NCBI GenBank assembly: GCA_035048495.1
Contig: CM068545.1
Span: 19,006,741 to 19,070,740, forward strand
Source: Euptelea pleiosperma
Taxonomy: Eukaryota; Streptophyta; Magnoliopsida; Ranunculales; Eupteleaceae
Reading direction: 5' to 3'
DNA: 64,000 nucleotides
Shown: piece by piece, positions 47,186-58,440 of the stretch
Position numbering within the stretch: position 1 is the first letter of the stretch
Layout of the letters: each line of letters opens with the position of its first letter
The notes under the pieces: generated by a model
The model's input: the letters and a program-made list of their open reading frames with translations, nothing else
Told to the model about the DNA's origin: nothing
The model's database searches: none
Position numbers and translations under genes: made by a program

Positions 47186-47627
47186 AAACATAAAACCTTT
47201 GGAGATCAACTTTCTTGGGTTGTAAATCCCAACCATTCATACTACTACCTAACAATCCAACCACCGTGATTAAATTATGAACTATCACACATCCAATCCC
47301 AGTATAACTATTTCGTCTCCATTAGAACAAAACTAATGTAGATTTTGTAGAGCAGATGAACCCCTGAGACCGCCACGGCTGTACAGAAGTTGATGTGGTG
47401 AAATCTACAAACCATGCTTCTTAAGATTCCATGCAATCTTTTTAAATTGATTCGGCCAAGGTGTTGGGTCAGGTCAATCTTGTTCAACCGACTGGGTCAA
47501 CAGTTGACCCATGTATCAGCTAATATCATAATTAATATTATTTAAAAAATCAATCATTTCTATTAAATTAAGCAAAAGTTTATGTTTATAAACACCAAAA
47601 ACAAATAAATTTGTTAAAAGAAAAGTG
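47186..47627. other. Non-coding
   Basis: Spacer between insertions; nothing recognised. Confidence 0.45.
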
Positions 47628-47635
47628 GTAGATAC

Positions 47636-48175
47636 CAAGGTTTAAAAGGGGCTGTTATAACGGTATAACGGACTGGGGTGTTACCATATTTTCTGTTATA
47701 ACAAATTGTAGCGCTCAGGGGCAAAAATGGAAAATAACCGAAAATAACAAAAAAAAAGGGAGTTGAAATTCAAATTTTGAAATTTCAAATTTTCAAAAAC
47801 AAAAAATAATGGAAAATAAAGGCCATTATAATGGATTCGGACCTCCGCCGTTATGTTATATACTGTTTTAATGCTTAGAAAACAACGGCCGATATTTCCG
47901 TTATAACGGCTGTTGTTTTTCCGTTATAACGAAAATAACGTCCTTTATTTTTTTTAAAAATTGTTAAAAAAATGTTTGTTATTTTTCATTTTTATTTTCT
48001 GTTATAAATTTTATTTTAAATTTGAATTTTAACGCCATTTTTTCCATTACTTCCATTATTTTCCCGTTATTTTGAGTTTGCCCCTGTGCCTTATAATCTG
48101 TTATAACGAGAAGAAGAAAAAATGGTAACACCCCCAGTACATTAGACCTTTATAACAGCCCCTTTTTAAACCTTG
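47636..48175. mobile_element. hAT-like MITE, GTTATAACGG family, copy 3 (540 bp)
   Basis: Ends CAAGGTTTAAAAGGGGCTGT and its inverted copy ACAGCCCCTTTTTAAACCTTG match over about 20 bases. Flanking 8-mers GTAGATAC (47628-47635) and GTATAGAC (48176-48183) agree at 6 of 8 positions. The interior has GTTATAACGG-type motifs throughout. This is the longest and best-preserved copy in the window. Confidence 0.85.
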
Positions 48176-48247
48176 GTATAGACTAAACCCGAGGGTCCTC
48201 ATCTTTTGAATATATTTTTAGAATTTACTTGTAAGGGTATTTGGGTT

Positions 48248-48630
48248 GGGTCAGGCTCATGGGACACATATTTTCACACACAATTTTGGTGTACCCAGAT
48301 GGAAGATAAATCAGTGGCTGATTTGTGAAGATGATCTCCTCACCATATAGATCACCCCTACAAAAAATCAGCCCATTCTGAAATTTCTAACATCATCAAA
48401 TGTATGTTTCAAGTTAACAGTAAAAAATAGACGGTCCATAATTCTTCAACTTGTAAACCATGCTATGAATATCAGAACGATTTGAATTTTTGTGAGGGTG
48501 ATCTCCTCACCATAGAGACCATCCTCACAAAAAATTATCCCATTCCAAAAATTTTAATTTATATATAGGCCCCCGACGATTTTTTTGTGTGAAATTATGT
48601 GTGAAAATATGTCTCCGCTGAGCCTGACCC
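48248..48630. mobile_element. Mutator-like MITE, GGGTCAGG family, copy 1
   Basis: Ends GGGTCAGGCTCA and TGAGCCTGACCC are perfect inverted repeats. Flanking 9-mers ATTTGGGTT (48239-48247) and ATATGGGTT (48631-48639) match at 8 of 9. Internal subrepeats GATCTCCTCACCATA and AAAAATCA-type motifs occur in both arms. Confidence 0.88.
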
Positions 48631-48639
48631 ATATGGGTT

Positions 48640-49739
48640 TTGTATGTTTTTGGGAATGGTCCATGTAACCCTAACCCTATATATAGTTGTTATAAGGGAA
48701 GGAAGAAAAGACTTTCAGTTGTTATCCCTTTGAAGAGACAGTAAGAGTTGATCCTAGCGCCTCCTTCGGGTTGAGTCTTCTCCCAACAAGTGAAGTTTGG
48801 GTTTTGAACCCAAGACCTCAAAGACCTTAAAAACTAAAATAAAATGGAGAACAATTGAGGCGAAACCGGAAAACCTCTAAAGAGTTTTGAAACATGGAAT
48901 ATTACCTCAAACTTTTAAGGAATTTTGAATAAAATTTTGGAGGAAAAAACTTTAGTGGGTTTTTTTTTCAAATCTCTACAACTCTTGCTAATCCATTTAA
49001 TCTTGCATTGCTTGGGAAAAGCCTTGATTCAAAGCTTATATATGAGAGGATTAGGACCGTAGACATCCCACTTTTGTGCCCCATGGGCACGACTATGTAA
49101 ACCTAAAATCACACATGAACGTCATGCCGAGTCGGGTTGCAGGTCATATTACAAAAAAATATATACATGTTAATTGTGCTTTTGTAACTTGATTTTAAAA
49201 AATGTCCTCGTTAATTCAATTAATTAGATTATCGTTTGGCCCTCAATGTGCATTACTAGGGCCAAACGGCTCTCCCTTCAAAGCTCTATATAAAGAGAGG
49301 AAGAGAGGCCTCTCAATACATAATTTTAACAAACTACAGAAAGAACAAATCTCTGTAGAAACTATCTCTTCTCCTTCCCCTTCTTCTATTGTGTCTCTAC
49401 AATTTGCAGATATACAAACTTTATCTTTTATGTGTTTACACAAGAATTGCATTCCTTTCGTGGGTGTACAACTTGAAGTTTCTACAAAATGGGTACACTT
49501 CCAATTTACCATTTTTTTCTCATTTAGCGTATATTGCAATATATTCAATTTTGTTTTCTCTGTTTAAGTGTTAATATTGTTAACTAATATTACATAAATC
49601 GGGAACATTTACAATAACAAACCTATCTCCTCTTCTTCTATTACCTTTGATACGTTCAAGTTGGAATACGATCTTAGTAGGAGCCGCGCATCGAGGAGTC
49701 CGCGCAACAACCTATCAGCGGTTGAGGAGTCTCACCCCC
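48640..49739. other. Gene-free region
   Basis: No recognised domain. An open frame at 49202-49567 (121 codons) has no identifiable family and is not called. Confidence 0.45.
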
Positions 49740-50060
49740 CTTTTTTTTTTTTGATGAGCCAAAAATACATTGAAAAGAAAAGGAAGATCGAGGTGATCTC
49801 CAAGGATACAAAAAGAAGATTATAGAAATAGCAGAAAAGTTGTTCCATATTAAAAACCAAATCACTGAAAAAAGTTCCTCTCATGTCTAATGAGATGTTG
49901 CCCCAACTATAGATAAGTGCCTTGATATTAATGATGACCTCTTGGAATGTTCTCTTATTCCTCTCTAACCCCACCTCCCAAGTAATTGCCATTGGTAGCA
50001 TTTTCCAAATCATCTTTCCTCTTGCCGACATGGGCAGCTGAGGCCAACTCTCCATGACTT
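49740..50060 (-). mobile_element. 5'-truncated LINE, minus strand
   Basis: The plus strand begins with a T-run (49740-49752), the poly-A tail of a minus-strand LINE. The minus-strand frame reads GKMIWKMLPMAITWEVGLER then NKRTFQE, the C-terminal motif of plant LINE ORF2 (WxxLPxAxxWxxWxERNxRxF). No clear target duplication was found. Confidence 0.8.
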
Positions 50061-50239
50061 CTCTTAGTGTTTCTGAAAAAGCCCAACATAAGTTGAGAGA
50101 GATTCAAAGAAGATTTCAATACTTCCAGACTCCTCAGTAGCTCAATTGATCATCTGATGGATCTATCCAACTATCCTCTTCAAGACTTCAAAGTTTAACC
50201 GTTCAAGTCCTAGGAGAGGAGAAATAGAGAAAGAATGAA

Positions 50240-50490
50240 GGCGGAGTTAACCGCAAGGGTTGAGTGACGATGGCCAGGAGGCCATGACTCCGCTCCAGAA
50301 AGTGAGAGGTTCTGAGTTCAACTCTCCTTGGGGGCAACCCTGGAAGAGTAATGATAAGTGGCTCAGTCCACATCAAAACTCTCCCAAAACACTTGGCACA
50401 TGTGGAGGGGTGACTAGCGTGTCCCAGGGGGACTAGTCAGGTGCTCTAAGAGGTTCGGATACCTTCGGTTTCACAAATAAAAAATAAAAT
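50240..50490 (+). mobile_element. Probable tRNA-derived SINE
   Basis: A tRNA-like head shows GGTTGAGTGACGATGGCC (box A region) and GAGGTTCTGAGTTCAACTC (box B region), followed by a body and an A-rich tail (AATAAAAAATAAAAT). Flanking GAATGAA occurs at 50233-50239 and 50491-50497, a short possible target duplication. It belongs to a different family from the SINE at 21282. Confidence 0.75.
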
Positions 50491-50966
50491 GAATGAATGC
50501 TTTAGAGTTAAGTTAAAAGAGCGAAGAGATCAAGATGTTAATATCAAAGATTAACCCTTGGATTTCATGGACCTGGGCAGTTCGATGGTCTGAGTCGAGC
50601 AAGTCAACGGTTCAACTGTTCCGGGTTGAACAAGTCTTCATTTGTAGGCCAATTTTTTTATGAATTGGCCAGGTCGATGTTGACCCGGCCCAATTATAGG
50701 ACTAGTTCAACCGGCTGGTGTGGGCCGGGCTGGGCCATCTTTTACAACACTGCTTCTAGAACATAAGAAAATAAAAGTGGGATTATAAGTCCAGTATTAG
50801 AAGAGAAAAAGGCAGAAGGATGGTGGTATAAAACCAAAAAACCACAAAAACCCCCAAAAAAACTCCATGAAATCTCTACTAAGCCTCTGTTACCTCCATA
50901 CTCCAAAGTCCCCAACAAAAAGAGATAAAACTTTGTGTTTTTTTTCAACAGCAATAAAAAGTAAAA

Positions 50967-51312
50967 GGGTCAAGGTCAGGGGACAAAATTTCACACCAAT
51001 TTTTGCACCCACATGGAAGATAAATCAATGACTGATTTTTAGTTAGTATGATTTTCTCACCAAATAGATCGCACCTTACAAAAAATCAGCTCATTCTGAA
51101 ATTTCTAACCCTACCAAATGTGGATTTTAAGTTGACGGTAAAAAATAGACGGTCCATAATTCTTCAACTTGTAAACCAGGCTACGAATATCAGAATGGAC
51201 AGTGATCTCCTCACCATATATAGAGACCATCCTCACCAAAAATCATCCCATTCCCTGCCAATTTTTTGGTGTGAAATTTTGTGTAAAAATTTGTGTCACC
51301 TGATCCTGACCC
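50967..51312. mobile_element. Mutator-like MITE, GGGTCAGG family, copy 2
   Basis: Ends GGGTCAAGGTCAGG and CCTGATCCTGACCC pair as inverted repeats. A perfect 9-bp duplication AAAGTAAAA flanks it (50958-50966 and 51313-51321), which identifies the family as Mutator-like. The interior is collinear with the copy at 48248. Confidence 0.92.
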
Positions 51313-51321
51313 AAAGTAAAA

Positions 51322-51858
51322 ACATTGACCCAAGCTCCAAAAATTTCCCAAGCCCTGTCTAAGATCGGGTCGGGCTAGTTCAAGTTGCATACCTAACTTC
51401 CATTGATTAGGTCCCCTGTGGTGGAATATCACCAATCTCTGGATGTAAATTGATCACTTGGGCCAGCAAATGATTTTGAAAGAGTGGAAAGCTACTAAAG
51501 TCCAGCCAAGGCAATCTTAGCTTTTGGGGTACTCAAAAGGCCGGCCCATGAGAAGTTTTGGGCCTGAATTTGAAATGCATCATGTTGGGCCTCACCTTCG
51601 GTATATTTAAATTCAACAAAAGCCAGGCTTAAGCCCAGCCCATTTGCAACACTCAGTCCGAGATTTAGAAATCTCAATCGTGCTTTTCTGTGGTGGACAG
51701 GGATCAACCTTTAACCAAGTACGAATTTTGACAAAGTTGACAGTCATGATTGGTGCCACTGAGAAAGTGTGTAAAGTCCTTTTGCAAGTCAAATACAGGC
51801 CGGATAATGTAGTAGTGAGAACACAAATTCATCTATGGGTTGTGAGGGCTTTTATATA
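51322..51858. other. Non-coding
   Basis: Spacer between two copies of the GGGTCAGG family; nothing recognised. Confidence 0.45.
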
Positions 51859-52221
51859 GGGTCGGGTTCCGGTGACCAACACCTTGGTGTACCCACATAG
51901 AAGATGAATCAATGGCTAATTTTTGGTGAAGATGATCTCTATGCATGGTGAGGAGATCATCCTCACAAAAATTCAAATCATTCTGATATTCATACACTGG
52001 TTTAGAAGCTGAAGAATTATGGACCGTTGATTTTTACCATGTAACTTACAAACCACATTTAAACATTTAACGGGGTTAAAAATTTCAGATTGGGATGATT
52101 TTTTGTTGGGGAGATCTATATGGTGAGGAGATCATCCTCACCAAAAATCGGCCATTGATTCATCTTCTCTGAGGGTACACCAAGGTGTTGGTCAAAAATG
52201 TTGGTCACCGGAACCTGACCC
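51859..52221. mobile_element. Mutator-like MITE, GGGTCAGG family, copy 3
   Basis: Ends GGGTCGGGTTCCGGTGACC and GGTCACCGGAACCTGACCC are inverted repeats with longer pairing than the other copies. Internal GATCTCC and GAGATCATCCTCACC motifs are shared. The 9-base flanks do not match, so the duplication is lost or the ends are eroded. Confidence 0.82.
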
Positions 52222-53378
52222 CAACATAAACTAGCAAAGGGGCACTTCATTATTCATCATAAACATAAGAATTTAATTTAATAAAAATATAAAATTATAA
52301 GTAAATAAGAATATTTAGTAAATGAATATCCAGTGTTCTCAAATTCTAACCTAAAATCGGTCGATCGTACATATCCCATTATGAAAGAGTAATGATCAGA
52401 TGATCTATGATCTAAAGTCCATGGACTTGCACAATGGTATCATTTTTCATTGGCCAAATAACGTTCAAAATCCACAGTTAAAAACAAATCATGAAAAAGA
52501 CTCTAATCCAATGGATAGAAAATTTCCATATGTAGGTCCACCTAAGGATGGGCTTAACAACTATATATGATCAGTGGTCTCTAAGAATGTGTCGTGTAAG
52601 GAACTGCTAAGTCTAAGGTACACACGGTATGAATTACTCCAAATCTAGAATCAAGTCAAGTGTGTTCTTTGAATAGTCTGAAGACTTTATAGTAGACTGG
52701 GAAAATGCAAGTCAACGTCAATCACTCCAAGAGGAATGGACTAGTCCATTCTAGATGTTCAAATACTGTGACGAATGCTATGAACCCCATGATTTGACAA
52801 GCTAGCAACCATTCATATAGATCGGAGGATTTCATCTTCATCTCTACCAATCTTTGTGTTTATATCTTATCTAAACACCTATTCCTGTCTTTTTGTTTAT
52901 ATCTCATCTGCACACCAAATTCCCACGGATGCATATGCTGAGTAAGCATGACAGGACGCAATATGAGCCACGTGGTACACTCTTAGAGGACCCTGACCGT
53001 ATGGATGTTTGGCCAATCCTTAGGTGGACCTGGACCTACAAGCCAATGGGTTGATTTTAACCGTGGGAATTTGAGCATTATATATTGACCATTATTTGAG
53101 GTACAAAGATCAAAAGGTTTGAAATTGCTAATCAAGCTGATTTTTGGTTTTTTAGGTCCATCTAGGGATTCGAAAAACACCCATACAGTCAGATGCCTCT
53201 AAGAATGTGACACGTGTCTCATGTTGCACCCAAATAACTGATAACCAAGAGAAACCAGCTCGGGGACTAGCTATTTTAGAACTGGACCCAAAAAGACCCA
53301 GAACCGAAGTACATAATTCCCAAGTACCCGAACTGAATCAGAATTTAAACCAGTAAGACTCGGAACTGACATATATAG
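52222..53378. other. Non-coding, with diverged inverted segments
   Basis: TAGGTCCACCTAAGGATGGG near 52533 and CCAATCCTTAGGTGGACCTG near 53014 are inverted relatives, each associated with a CTCTAAGAATGTG-like motif. They may be arms of a decayed element, but ends are not definable. Confidence 0.45.
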
Positions 53379-53386
53379 TAATAATG

Positions 53387-53668
53387 CATGGTTTAAAATA
53401 ACACCCTTTTAACGAATTTAAGGGCCATTAAAATGGTAATGCCCAAAGCCCGTTACGTTATGCACCATTCTGACGCTTAGAAAATAACGACCGTTATTTT
53501 CATTTTAATGGTCATTATTTTGAAAATAACGGCTGTAAAGAAAAGGCCATTATTTTCTGTTATTTTCATTTTTGAAATTCAAAGCGCCATTTTACAATTT
53601 GTTTTAACGGAAAAAACGGTAATGCCCCCATGCCATTATACTGTTATAACAGCCTCTTTTAAACCTTG
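53387..53668. mobile_element. hAT-like MITE, GTTATAACGG family, copy 4
   Basis: Left end CATGGTTTAAAA and right end CTTTTAAACCTTG are inverted copies. Flanking 8-mers TAATAATG (53379-53386) and TAGTAATG (53669-53676) match at 7 of 8. It lies only 62 bp before the Helitron array. Confidence 0.85.
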
Positions 53669-53730
53669 TAGTAATGTTAATTAAGATATCAAATTTTTTC
53701 TAAAATAGAATATAATATTTTTTTTTCACA

Positions 53731-56700
53731 TCTATATAACAAAAAAAGGAAGTTGTCTCCCAACTTATAACCCCTCTTATCTGTTTCAACAAAGAAGGGC
53801 CGAGATCTTATCCCCTAACTAGATGGTGGATCTCAGCCACTCACACCCAATTTTGGCAAATGCTTTATCTGGAATTGTCGTGGGCACGGGCCACGGGCCA
53901 CCCACTATCTATATAACAAGTGACAGTGGTTGTCTTATACCCGCTCTTATCTTAAATGGCTTCAATAATGAGTAGCTGAGATTAACTCACATCCAATTTT
54001 GACAAACACTTTGTCGGAGAGTGCCGCAGGTAAGGGCCATGCACCCACACGTATAACAAAAGAACTAAGTTGTATTCTCTTATCTTATCCTGCTTCATAA
54101 GATAAAAGAGTGGTTGAGATCAAATCCATCCATCTAATGTAGACGGTTAGATTTCAGCCACTCAATCCCCCTCATTTGACCTCAATTTATTAAAATTTTA
54201 ATTATAACACCATTATTTTTTGTTATTTTTCTATTTTTTCCTCTGTGCATTACAATCCATTATAACATCGGTTATAATGGAAAAAAGGTAACACCTCAAT
54301 CTATTATACCGTTTGAGTGCCAAAGGCACCCAATTTTTGCAAACGCTTTTGTTGAAGAGTGCCGTGGCATGGGCCATTTACTATTCTATATAACAAAATA
54401 CAGTGGTTGTCTCCCTACTTATACCTCCTCTTTTAAGCATCAACAAAGAAGGCCCGAGATCTAATCCTCCCCCAAATGGACGGTGGATCTCCGCCACTCA
54501 CCTGATTTTGGCAAATTCTTTGTTGAGGAGTGCCGGGCACGGGGCACCCACTAGTCTATATAACAAAACAGGGAAGTTGTCTCCCCACTTATACCCCCTC
54601 TTATATGTTTCAACAAAGAAGGGCTAAGATCTTATCCCCAAAATAGACGGTGGATCTCAGCCACTCACACCCGATTTTGGCAAACGCTTAATTTATCGGA
54701 GAGTGCCGTTGGCACGGGCCACCCACTATCCATATAACAAGTGACAGTGGTTGTCTTATACCCCATCTTATCTTATATGGTTTCAATAATGAGTGGACGA
54801 GATCCACTATGCTTCATATCAATGGTTGAGATTAACTCCCACCCGATTTTGACAAACTCTTTGTCGGAGAGTACCACGGGCACGGGTCACCCACACAGAT
54901 AACAAAACAACTCAGATGTATTCTCTTATCCATCCATCTAATGTTGACGGTTAGATGAAGAGTGGTTGAGATGAAATCCATCGATCTAATGTGGACGGTT
55001 AGATTTCAGCCACTCAATACACTTCATTTGACCTCTATTTATTCAAAATTTGAATTTCAACATCGTTATTTTTTGTTATTTCTGTTATTTTCCCATTTCT
55101 CCCTCTGTGCGTTACAATCCGTTATAACAGCCGTTATAATGGAAAAAATAGTAACGCCCCAGTCTGTTATACCGTTTGAGTGCTGAAGGCACCCAATTTT
55201 TGCAAACGCTTTATATAACAAAACAGGGAAGTTGTCTCCCCACTTATATCCCCTCTTATATGTTTCAACAAAGAAGGGCTAAGATCTTATCTCCAAAATA
55301 GACGGTGGATCTCAGCCACTTACACCTGATTTTGGCAAACGCTTTGTTGGATAGCACCGTGGGCACGGGCCACCCACTATCTATATAACAAATGACAATA
55401 CGTAGTTGTGTTATACCCTCTCTTATCTTATATGGCTTCAATAATGAGTGGCTGAGATCGACTATGCTTCATATTGATGGCTGAAATTAACTCTCATCCG
55501 ATTTTGACAAACACTTTGTCGAAAAGTGCCGCGGGCACTGGCCACCCACGCATATAACAAGACAACTCAATTGTATTCTCTTCTCTTATCCATCCATCTA
55601 ATGTAGACGGTTAGATAAAGAGTAGTTGAGATCAAATCCATCGATCTAATGTGGACGGTTAGATTTCAGCCACTCAATCCGTTTCATTTGACCTCAATTT
55701 ATTCAAAATTTAAATTTCAACACAATTATTTTTGTTATTTCTGTTATTTTTCCATTTCTCCTATGTGCGTTACAATCCGTTATAACAGCCGTTATAAAGG
55801 AAAAAACTTTAGCGCCGCAGTCCGTTATACCGTTTGAGTACCGAAAGCAACCAATTTTTACAAAAGCTTTTGTCGGAGAGTGTCGTGGGCATGGGCCATT
55901 TACTATTCTATATAACAAAACACATTGGTTGTCTCCCTACTTACACCTCCTCTTATAAGCATCAGCAAAGAAGGGCCGAGATCTAATCCTCCCCCAAATG
56001 GACGGTGGATCTCCACCACTCAACCGATTTTGGCAAATTCTTTGTCGAGGAGTGCCGATGGCACTAGGGGTGTCAATTTTACCCATTTATCCGGAACCGA
56101 ATTGGAACCGGAACTGAAAACACTAGTTCCGGTTCCACTTTTTTGGGAACCGATTAAAAAGTAACCGGAACCGGAACTGAACCGACAATAACGGTTCCGG
56201 TTCTGGGTAGCCTAATATGGAACCGAAACCGATAAGAACCGGAACCGAACCGATAAGAACCGGTACCAATAAATAAATATAGTGTAAATATTCTAATACT
56301 CTCAAGATTTGGCCCAATATACCCGGAACCGACATAAATACATAATCGGTTCCGGTTCCGGATCCATCACTTTGAGAACCGGAACCGTTAAGGAACCGAA
56401 CCGATAAGAACCGGAACCGATTGTTCCGGTTCTAGTCACCTTAGGAACCGAACCGGAACCGACCCGTTGACACCCCTAGATGGCACGGGGCACCCACTAG
56501 TCTATATAACAAAACACGGTGTTTGTCTCCCCCTCTGATAGGCTTCATATATCCGAGGGCCCATATCAACCCTTACATAAAATAAAATTTAGACGGTTGG
56601 ATTTATTTAACAGGAAAATTGTCTCCCCACTTAAACCCCTCTTATCGGCTTCACAAAGGATGGCCGAGATCTTATCTCCCAAATGGATTATGATCAACCA

Positions 56701-57290
56701 CTCACACCCGATTTTGAAAATGTTTTGTAGGGAGTGCTGAGGGCACGGACCACCCACTATACATCTATATAGCAAAACAGAGAAGTCACTTATCCCCCTC
56801 TTATCGGCTTCACAAAGGATGGCCGAGATCTTATCACCCCAAATGGATGGTGGATCTAAGCCACTCACACCCGATTTTGGCAAACGCTTTGTCGGAGAGT
56901 GCTGTGGGCATGGGCCACCTACTAGTCTATATAACAGAACAGCTCAGTTGTCTTATCTCTTATCTTATCCAGCTTCATAAGATAAAGAGTGGTTGAGATC
57001 AAATCCATCCATCTAATCTGGATGGTTAGATTTTAGCCACTCAATCCACCTCATTTATTCGGTCACTCCCACTCATTTGACCCCCGCGCCCAGCAGATTG
57101 AAAATTTGAAATTCATAATTTGAATTTTAACATCGTTATTTTTCATTATTTTCTGCTATTTCCCTTATTTTCCCATTTTTGCCCACAATCCGTTATAACA
57201 GAAAATACAGTAACACCATTAGTGTTGAAGACGCCCAATTTTTGCAAACGGTTTTGTCGGAGAGTGCCGTGGGCACGGGCCATTTACTAG
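53731..57290 (+). mobile_element. Tandem array of 14 Helitron-like units
   Basis: Units run head to tail, most starting TCTATATAAC and ending CTAG or CTA after a GTGCC...GGCAC hairpin and about ten bases. Approximate boundaries: 53731-53907, 53908-54050, 54051-54384, 54385-54554, 54555-54728, 54729-54896, 54897-55211, 55212-55379, 55380-55550, 55551-55906, 55907-56500 (with a nested hAT), 56501-56759, 56764-56925, 56926-57290. Short units (140-175 bp) carry GAGATCTTATCCCC and GGTGGATCTCAGCCACTCAC blocks. Long units (about 315-365 bp) add TTGACCTCAATTTATT and a GTTATAACGG segment. The array starts after host A and ends before host T, as Helitrons do. No Rep/helicase frame exists, so units are non-autonomous. 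Assignment rests on termini; a known consensus was not available. Confidence 0.8.
56065..56478. mobile_element. Non-autonomous hAT element (414 bp) nested in a Helitron unit
   Basis: Ends TAGGGGTGTCAA and TTGACACCCCTA are perfect 12-bp inverted repeats, flanked by an exact 8-bp duplication GATGGCAC (56057-56064 and 56479-56486). The interior is almost entirely GGAACCG/CGGTTCC repeats. It shares its terminal repeat with the element at 687-1630 but not its interior. The target lies in the terminal hairpin (GTGCCGATGGCAC) of the host Helitron unit. Confidence 0.96.
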
Positions 57291-57344
57291 TTTTTTATAC
57301 AACACAAAGGCATCCAACGCCCGATGGGAGAACTTAATGTGTAT

Positions 57345-57465
57345 CGGTTCCAGTTCTGGATCCACTTGTTTTGTAACCAAAACCGGAACCATCATATGTA
57401 ATAGTTTCCGGATCTGGGTACATTGGTACCTAAACAGAAACCGACCTGTTGACAGACACCCATAC
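57345..57465. mobile_element. Eroded relative of the GGAACCG hAT element
   Basis: Contains CGGTTCCAGTTCTGGATCC, AACCGGAACC and an end-like GACCTGTTGACAGACACCC, comparable with the right end of the element at 56065-56478. No intact left end or duplication. Confidence 0.55.
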
Positions 57466-58440
57466 CCACCAACATCAATAACGTAAGACGTGTTAGTATT
57501 ACCCTTACAAATAAGGCTAATCAGTATGTCCCTCTTCTACTTTTGTGAAATTGATAATACACCCTTGACCATTGGTCAATGTCCTTGACTCACACGAAAC
57601 CTAACATGCCTATAAACCCGTCGACAAACGTTGACTCGTCGTTAAAATAAAACCAAAATTCTCTTTTCTTCTTGTTGTAGATCAGGTAATTTTGGTCTTT
57701 CTAATAATCAGTAGTTAGTTGGGGTGTTATTTTTGCGTGTGAGTCAATGATGATTACCAATAGTCAAGATCTTTCGTGCCAATATATGCTGAGAAAGATC
57801 AAAAGAGAGGCATAGATTGTGTAGAACGGGTTGCTGAGCAATTTCTGGAACGTGAAGATCAGTGGAAATCAAGTCGGAAACATGTCAACTTCAGAAATCA
57901 AAATGCAATTTTTAAGAAAAATTATTATTTTTATAATAATTTTCTGTTCTGTTATATTTTTCTATTTTTAGTTGGAGCTTGTTTTTTTGGTCAAATTAGG
58001 ATTTTGATTTTCTATTTAAACTTGATTATTTACGAATTAAGGGCCGGTTAATGAAATTTTGAGTATTTTCTTTGGGTTTTCCTTACGTTTTCTCCTTGTG
58101 GATTCAAGCTCACTCAACCACCATGTCATACCGAACGAAGGTTGTTGGAGGTGCACTTTTCTGTGGTCACTATTCATAAATGGGAGCCTTTCCAAAAGTT
58201 GCCATGTACAAAGAATTGCTTACCCCAAAAAAATATTGGGTCGAAACAAGGTAGACCTAATGCCAAAGGCGTCAGGTATAATGATTTTTGTTACTCTCTG
58301 ATACTATCTGGGCCAACTGATCTAATGGGTGTTTAGCCCACCCCTTGGAAGACACTCATACCAAAAATTAGCTTGTTTTGTTGAATCTAACGGCTACAGA
58401 TTACCAATCAGGGTGATTTTTAGTGTATATATACATTAAG
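57466..58440. other. Non-coding
   Basis: No recognised gene. A T-rich AT-biased stretch at 57915-58040 gives a spurious open frame. Confidence 0.45.

Noticed and set aside
47628..48183. Mutator or Tc1/mariner assignment for the GTTATAACGG family (9-10-bp or TA duplication)
   Set aside because: With ends set at CAAGGTTTAAA, three copies give 6/8 to 7/8 matching 8-bp flanks, which fits hAT best.
49202..49567. Open frame of 121 codons
   Set aside because: No domain recognised and AT-driven composition; overlapping open frames on both strands argue for chance.
53731..57290. CRISPR-like array of repeats and spacers
   Set aside because: Units are 140-365 bp, abut without unique spacers and carry Helitron-type ends; the DNA is plant nuclear.
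57915..58051. Hydrophobic tail suggesting a small membrane protein
   Set aside because: The hydrophobic stretch arises from a T-rich AT tract and has no gene context.
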